A DNA stretch of 64,000 nt. Source: Heterostelium album PN500 (lineage: Eukaryota; Evosea; Eumycetozoa; Acytosteliales; Acytosteliaceae). The DNA lies in NCBI RefSeq assembly GCF_000004825.1, contig NW_008805071.1, forward strand, positions 682,001 to 746,000, read 5' to 3'. Below are positions 58,785-64,000 of the stretch, piece after piece; the first letter of the stretch is position 1, and the number at the start of each line of letters is the position of its first letter. The notes under the pieces are model-generated. The model searched no databases and was not told where the DNA came from. It saw only the letters and a list, made by a program, of their open reading frames with translations. Both the position numbers and the translations under genes were made by a program.

Positions 58785-60371
58785 ATGTCTTTTGATAATA
58801 ATAATAAGTTTATAGATGATTCAATAGATAGTTATAGTAATATAAAAAATAATAATAATAGTATTATTAATAGTAGTGTAAATTATAAATTTAATGATCA
58901 AGCATCTGAAAGACATAAACAAGATGAATATCATAGTAACAATAACAATATATACTCAATAAACGATATAAATAGTAATAATAGTGGTGGTAGTAGTAAT
59001 AGTCATAGTTTAGACGATGAAGATAATGAAGATGACGATCAAAATGAAAAATTAGTTTCAACAAACAATAATGTAGATTTTAAAGATATAGATAATGATA
59101 ATAACTATAGTAATGATGAAAAACAACCACATACTGAAAGTAAAAAGATAATTATGCTGAAATCAACGTTCTGGGTGGTTGTTTGGATCGCGCTGAATAT
59201 GGCGCTGCAGCTGGCGAACAAGTATCTGGTGGAGATCGGTTTCAAATTCCCGATCTTCATTATTCTCACTGGAACCACTACAACGTTTATTGGTTGCATG
59301 TTTTTCATGTTTGTCTTTAAGATGGCTGCATTCCCACCGAGAGAAGCGCTGTGGCGTCGCAAATGGACACTGCTGATAGCCGCGCTCTTCCAGTCGGCAA
59401 CCTATGTACTCGAGAACATCAGTATCGTCACCATGTCGATTTCACTGAACCAAATCATCAAGGCGACAGGTCCGGTGTTTGTTGTGTTGATCTGCATGGT
59501 TTGGTACCGGGAGCGCTACAGCTGGACGTCGTTACTAGCGATCGCGATTATTGTTACGGGCGCGGCACTGGCCGTCTTAAACAACCCGGATTTCGACAGG
59601 ATGGGATTCCTCTATTCTCTATCGTCGACGGTGTTTGCCGCTCTGCAAACGATCATCATTGCATCGCTACTCAAAGATCGTTCACTCAATACGATAACGA
59701 TCCTGACGGTGACGTCGTTGCCGTCGGCACTCTCTATTGTGCCGCTGTTTTGCGCCATTGAGTTGCCGCGCTTCATTCGTGAGCCGCCAGAAGACCCGCT
59801 CGTTCCAAGCCTTATAGTGGTCGGGCTGGCGGTAGCGGCATTCTTTTATAACCTCTCGCATTTCTATATCGTGCAGTACACGTCTGCGCTGTACTATTCA
59901 ATTGTCGGCAATGCCAAAGTCGTATTTCTCATCATCATCAGTTCACTGATCTTCCCTAATCCCTCGCCGTTTCACCCGATCAACTATGCCGGCATGGCAC
60001 TGACGCTGTTTGGATTCTTTATGTACAACGCACTCAAATTCAAGCGGCAACAGAAGCAACAGTATCAGCCACTCGAAAACGACCAGCCACTAGACAATCC
60101 TGAGGAACACCGCGGTGCCATATGTTTAAAGATATTGGAGAAAGCGAAATCATCGATATCCTCATTATCACCTAAATCTTCATCATCATCATCATCATCA
60201 GTATCAACCTCACCCAAATTTAAAAATAACAATAACATTAATAATAATCAAGATAAAGATAAAGATAATAGAGATAGAGATAAATCACCACTGATAAACA
60301 GAGGACAACAACAACAAATACAAAACGCATCAAAATTCAGTATTAATGATACTGATGATGATAATATATAA
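58785..60371 (+). CDS. TPT/DMT-superfamily solute transporter
   Basis: This single-exon gene encodes 528 residues. Residues 1-~120 are an Asn/Ser/Asp-rich cytosolic extension. Residues ~125-425 contain about ten hydrophobic helices in the triose-phosphate-translocator (TPT) pattern: LNMALQLANKYL, FPIFIILTGTTTT, ISIVTMSISLNQIIKATGPVFVVL, SWTSLLAIAIIVTGAALAV, VFAALQTIIIASLL, and SALYYSIVGNAKVVFLIIISSLIF. The phrases NQIIKATGPVF and GNAKVV correspond to conserved TPT helices 4 and 9. Members carry nucleotide-sugars, triose phosphates or PEP across Golgi, ER or plastid membranes; without plastids here a Golgi/ER nucleotide-sugar role is most likely. The C-terminal tail is Ser/Asn/Lys-rich. The true ATG at 58785 follows an ATG-TAA pair at 58776. 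Confidence 0.85.
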   Translation: MSFDNNNKFIDDSIDSYSNIKNNNNSIINSSVNYKFNDQASERHKQDEYHSNNNNIYSINDINSNNSGGSSNSHSLDDEDNEDDDQNEKLVSTNNNVDFKDIDNDNNYSNDEKQPHTESKKIIMLKSTFWVVVWIALNMALQLANKYLVEIGFKFPIFIILTGTTTTFIGCMFFMFVFKMAAFPPREALWRRKWTLLIAALFQSATYVLENISIVTMSISLNQIIKATGPVFVVLICMVWYRERYSWTSLLAIAIIVTGAALAVLNNPDFDRMGFLYSLSSTVFAALQTIIIASLLKDRSLNTITILTVTSLPSALSIVPLFCAIELPRFIREPPEDPLVPSLIVVGLAVAAFFYNLSHFYIVQYTSALYYSIVGNAKVVFLIIISSLIFPNPSPFHPINYAGMALTLFGFFMYNALKFKRQQKQQYQPLENDQPLDNPEEHRGAICLKILEKAKSSISSLSPKSSSSSSSSVSTSPKFKNNNNINNNQDKDKDNRDRDKSPLINRGQQQQIQNASKFSINDTDDDNI

Positions 60372-60891
60372 AAATAATAATAATAATGAGAGGAAGAGGA
60401 AGAAGAAGTAGAAGATAGTAATGTAATGTAATGATCCGTATTATAAACTAAACGAATCTAACAATCAATATATTAGAAAAAATAAAAATAATATAAACAA
60501 TGCATTGTTGTTTTTTATTTTGTAAAGATTAAATCGACAACCACAATCAACCGGTTAATACGATTATTTTCATCAATCAATGTCTGTTCAAAAAAAATAT
60601 GTAACAAAAATATAAAAATAATTATTTAATTTTTTTTTTTTATTTAAATTTGCAAAAACATGCTTCTCACCTCCAAGATACCCCAAAAACTAACAATCTC
60701 TTAAGATTAAGATTCTTGCATTCAATTCAACTCAACTCCAAATTCAATTCTATTTCTCTTATTTTTGTTGTTGTTTATTTGTTTTTAATTATTAATATTG
60801 TTTTTGTTTTTCAAAATTTGATTATTATTTATAAATATTCTATACTCGTCGATAATCTTTATAATAATAATTTATATAAATAGATAGAAAA
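60372..60891. other. Intergenic between transporter and uridine kinase
   Basis: This A+T-rich spacer has a T-run at 60631-60640 and a CA-rich patch near 60650-60740. Small open frames there look non-coding. Confidence 0.5.
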
Positions 60892-61904
60892 ATGAAGGAA
60901 ATGCTTATGATTTGTATTGCTGGTGGTACTGCAAGTGGAAAGGTAAATATATAAATATTATTTATATAAAAGAATCAATCTACTTGATTTGAATCAACCA
61001 GACAGACGATCAAACAACCATTCGAAATCAGTTTATTATCAAAAGTTTTGTTAATCGTAAAATCGAAAAATATTAAATAAATTTGTAGACTACCGTTTGT
61101 GAGGAAATCATTAAGAGATTGGAAAATCAGAGAGTTGCCGTCATCTGTTTAGATTCCTTCTATAGACCATTGGCCCATGAAGATCTTGAAAATGTTGCAT
61201 CCTATAACTTTGATCACCCAGGTAAATAATCAATTAACTGATCTATATAATCAAATCAAATCGATCGATCAATCATATCGAGCAAGATAACTAATGATTT
61301 GCAATGTTGTTTAAATAGATGCATTCGACTGGGAATATGCACAAAAAGCAATCAAGGAATTGAAATCAGGTAACAAATTCCATATTCCAACCTATTGTTT
61401 TAAAACACATACAAGGTAATAATTTAAAATCGTTGTTATTGTTGTTGGTTATGTTTATTAATGAATGATATTAACAACAATTTGAATTTCTTTTGCTCTT
61501 TGTTTTGTTTTGTTTGCTATTGTTATTATATTAGATTACAAGAGACAGTAGCTATTAATGGTATCGATGTTATTATTTTCGAAGGTATTTTATCGTTATA
61601 TTCACAGGGTATCAGAGATCAGATGGACATTAAGATTTTCGTTGACACCGACTCTGACACTCGTCTGAGCAGAAGAGTCATGAGAGACATTGCCGAGCGT
61701 GGCAGAAGTCTCGAGGGTGTTTTGCATCAATACGAGAAGTTTGTCAAGCCTTCGTTCGACGAATATATTCTACCAACTAAAAAGTATGCTGACGTCATTA
61801 TCCCAAGAGGTGCCGATAACGTCGTCGCCATCGATCTCATCGTACAACACATTCGTTCGAAATTGAACGAGCAAGATGCCAAGAAATTAAATGGTAAACA
61901 TTAA
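60892..61904 (+). CDS. udk: Uridine-cytidine kinase
   Basis: Four exons (60892-60942, 61089-61221, 61319-61415, 61535-61904) encode 216 residues, the family length. The P-loop GGTASGKTT spans the first intron (Lys17 last codon of exon 1, Thr18 first of exon 2). DSFYR and the substrate-binding FDHPDAFDW and [10 protein letters not shown] follow. [11 protein letters not shown] is the beta-strand motif before the lid, and [15 protein letters not shown] is the lid/base-recognition helix. [22 protein letters not shown] completes the fold. The enzyme phosphorylates uridine and cytidine in pyrimidine salvage. Splice phases are 0, 1 and 2, and all junctions keep frame. First exon ATG is preceded by an A-rich context. 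The 5'-end has no transit peptide. Confidence 0.96.
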
Positions 61905-62343
61905 ACAAAACAAAACAAAACAAAGCAAAATCAAAATCAAAACAATACAGAATCAAATAATATATATATATAGACATATTATAATCAAACTACATCAATC
62001 ATTCAATCAATCAAATCAATCAATCTTTCAATCATTTTAGTTATTCCAACAATTTTGTCATTAATTTAAAAGTTCCATGATAATTTTGAAATAAACATTT
62101 ATATTTTTTTAATCAAATAAGTAAAGAATGACACATCTAGTTGTCCAAGATAGTCATATGACATGATTATGCAAAATCATATATGATTTCCTTTTATAGA
62201 TTTAAACCAGCAATTTTATTTTTTGAGAAATTTCACAAAAGATATTTTTTTTTGTTTAAGCAAATGATAAAGTGATGGAAAATGATTAAAACGATAGTTA
62301 ACTATAATAACTATAATAGTATAAGTTATTTCATTAGAATAAT
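61905..62343. other. Intergenic between uridine kinase and GNAT
   Basis: The start is an AAACA repeat (61905-61935), then A+T-rich DNA with ATCA-type repeats (61985-62035). No gene is seen. Confidence 0.5.
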
Positions 62344-62889
62344 ATGACAAATATTAGTATTGAAAAGGAGAATCAATCACAATTCATTGAGATTAGAGAT
62401 CTTACTTTGAAGGCTTTCGATGGTGATTTAGATACTGCCAATATCATAGAGAAACTACGTGATGAAAAGAAAGATGTTTTATCATTGGTAGCGCTAGACA
62501 ACGATAGATCAGTTGTAGGTCATATTATGTATAGTGAAATGCAAGTTACATTGGACGACGGCAAACGGAATATAAGAACAGTGGCGTTGGCACCGGTTTC
62601 AGTTCGACCATCACTACAGAAGCAAGGCATTGGCAGACAACTGATAGAACAATCATTACGGATGCTCAAAGATCAAGGTGTGGAAGTTGTCATCGTACTT
62701 GGTCACCCGACTTACTACCCGAAATTTGGATTCAGCGCAGAGTTAATCAAACATTTAACAGCACCTTTCGCAGGTGAGTCTCTCATGGCATTGGAGCTGA
62801 AAGAAGGCTCACTAAAATCAACGAATGGCACTGTTCGATATGCGGATGCATTTGGAATCGATCACTCTAAACCTGCGGAATCGCACTGA
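62344..62889 (+). CDS. GNAT-family N-acetyltransferase, YhbS-like
   Basis: This intron-free gene encodes 181 residues. The GNAT core is visible: VVGHIMYSE (strand 4), ALAPVSVRPSLQKQGIGRQLIEQSL with the acetyl-CoA-binding pyrophosphate loop Q-x-x-G-I-G, then VIVLGHPTYYPKFGF (strand 5 and loop) and DAF near the C-terminus. Length and the GHPTYYPKFGF phrase match bacterial YhbS-type enzymes more than eukaryotic GNATs. The acceptor is unknown. Base composition agrees with its neighbours, so any transfer would be old. The lack of low-complexity insertions is unusual for this window. The start ATG is the first in frame after a purine-rich leader. Confidence 0.88.
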   Translation: MTNISIEKENQSQFIEIRDLTLKAFDGDLDTANIIEKLRDEKKDVLSLVALDNDRSVVGHIMYSEMQVTLDDGKRNIRTVALAPVSVRPSLQKQGIGRQLIEQSLRMLKDQGVEVVIVLGHPTYYPKFGFSAELIKHLTAPFAGESLMALELKEGSLKSTNGTVRYADAFGIDHSKPAESH

Positions 62890-63121
62890 CTTAAATGATA
62901 CCGTTGCAAAAATAAAATCAAAAATAAAAATAGATCCCAAAACAACAGAGGTTCCAGTCTTGCCATTAATTCATTCATTTATTTTTTTAACCAAAAGGTG
63001 ATTATTTTTAAATAATGGAACTTCTAAAAAAGAATATCTACAACCTTCCCTCAAAACCCAAATCTTAAAACTTTTTTATTTAAAAATACAATACAATAAT
63101 TTGTATATTCAACCTTAAATA

Positions 63122-63830
63122 ATGTATATTCAAAATAATAGGAATAAGATAAATTTAGGTTTTCTATTATTTTTATTGGTTATATTAACTTTAAATATCA
63201 AGATTATTGATGGACATCAATGTCAAAGAGATTGGTTGTTGACAAAAGATCAACAATCGGTCGATTTTTGGGTGACAATTAAGCTTCCTGGTTTCATGGA
63301 CCTCTATCTATATCATGATTCATTGATGGATTCACCAATGTTTTTAGTAAGATTAAAGATAGTTAATAGTCTGGAAATATATTTTTTTAAATTTTTTATT
63401 ATTTTATATATAGCAAGGATTAAGCAAAAAAAAACATTTCAAATTAATATTCACCACTAAAAACCAAAATATAAATTTAAATAGTTGATGAAAAGATTTA
63501 TTTTCTAAGTTATTTAAACCCAGATATCGATCGTGGAACAGTTGCATCTATATCTGGTTCAAAGAGATTCAATACGATTGATAGTACTACTCAAACCATT
63601 CAAGCAACCGATAATTTCAAATTCCATTTATTTGCTCAACCCTTTACTAATCAGATAAGTTCTATTTGGAACAATTTATTCCAAACGGATTGTAAACACC
63701 AACCATGCCTCCCATTTCCAAAGAAGGGATAAAGTCCCGATTTGACTATTTCCACTTGGACAACTGCAGATGCAAAAGTTGGTTTTCAAAAAATGAAAAA
63801 TAATCCTAATAATAATAACAGATAGAACTT
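63122..63830 (+). pseudogene. Secreted protein gene, apparently broken (DNase II-like start)
   Basis: Exon 1 (63122-63346) encodes a signal peptide (NLGFLLFLLVILTL) and CQRDWLLTKDQQSVDFWVTIKLPG...LYLYHDS. The spacing of C, VDxW, IK-P and YLYxDS resembles the first strands of DNase II, including the DNase II domain at 16.7 kb in this window, but no catalytic HxK motif follows. After a GT donor at 63347 the best acceptor (63413) gives a frame ending at TGA 63483. Another frame, open from 63487 to TAA 63730, encodes DEKIYFLSYLNPDIDRG, later HQPCLPFPKKG. After that TAA the same frame continues coding-like (SPDLTISTWTTADAKVGFQK). At least one frameshift and one in-frame stop are needed to read through. 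It is either a decayed gene or a poorly resolved model. Confidence 0.45.
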
Positions 63831-64000
63831 CAAAGTTCATCCTCATTTTACACCAAAAATAAAAAAAATAGTAACTTTAGTGTATTTAAGTTTTTCTGTT
63901 TATCACTAAATTAGAGAAAATACAGGTAGAAAAAGCATGATTGTATAGCCATTTCTAAAAGTTCCATTGATTAAAATCCTTTTTAGGAGAGAATTTTTGT
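63831..64000. other. Right-edge A+T-rich sequence
   Basis: Nothing coding-like is seen beyond the end of the broken secreted gene; the window ends here. Confidence 0.4.

Noticed and set aside
60650-60883. 77-codon frame before uridine kinase
   Set aside because: It is a hydrophobic translation of T-rich promoter DNA and does not start at a good ATG context.

Overview
This is a nuclear contig from a dictyostelid social amoeba. Intergenic DNA and introns are extremely A+T-rich, introns are short GT-AG introns of about 60-130 bp, exons carry poly-N, poly-Q and poly-T runs, and promoters show TATA plus oligo-T. A cudA gene, a family I know only from Dictyostelia, is present. Coding regions such as the NUP205 and COX15 genes are clearly richer in G+C than is usual for Dictyostelium discoideum, which suggests another dictyostelid, but I cannot name the species.

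Layout, left to right. The window opens in the 3' end of an RCC1-like gene (to 167), then has two small unrecognised genes (496-774 +, 1154-1453 -). A 12-exon NUP205 nucleoporin gene (1902-8331 +) converges on a DNA ligase III gene (8376-11715 -) that carries a macro domain and two BRCT domains. A very long secreted TIG/DNase II protein follows (12014-19086 -). Then come a cyclophilin-histidine phosphatase fusion (19639-21715 +), a divergent carrier-like membrane protein (21889-23046 +), COX15 haem A synthase (23300-24974 +), and a PHD-TFS2M-SPOC regulator (25747-31635 +) with an apparent frameshift. It converges on INO80C/IES6 (31686-32912 -). Next are WDR48/UAF1 (33533-36570 +), an EngB-type GTPase (36655-38061 -), PP2A B55 (38751-40575 -), a 3.2-kb gene-poor stretch, CDC34-type E2 (43815-44794 +), a small type I membrane protein (44940-45321 -), NDP kinase (45882-46346 -), a DH-PH RhoGEF (46701-49678 -), cudA with a 2.7-kb upstream region (52441-54312 +), a TBC RabGAP with EF-hand and CaaX box (54668-57692 -), a TPT/DMT transporter (58785-60371 +), uridine-cytidine kinase (60892-61904 +), a bacterial-like GNAT (62344-62889 +) and a broken-looking secreted gene at the right edge.

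The genes are mostly unrelated housekeeping and developmental functions, not an operon. Loose themes are chromatin and DNA repair (ligase III, INO80C, PHD-SPOC protein, WDR48), mitochondrial biogenesis (COX15, EngB GTPase), nucleotide supply (NDP kinase, uridine kinase) and GTPase signalling (RhoGEF, RabGAP).

The least ordinary items are the DNase II domain set inside a 2,230-residue TIG protein, the ligase III that lacks the zinc finger and instead has an ALC1-like macro domain, the prenylatable RabGAP, the cyclophilin-phosphatase fusion, and a nested inverted-repeat element at 33193-33361 that may be a structured RNA or small transposon. Gene models were built by hand from splice signals and reading frame; no database search was possible.
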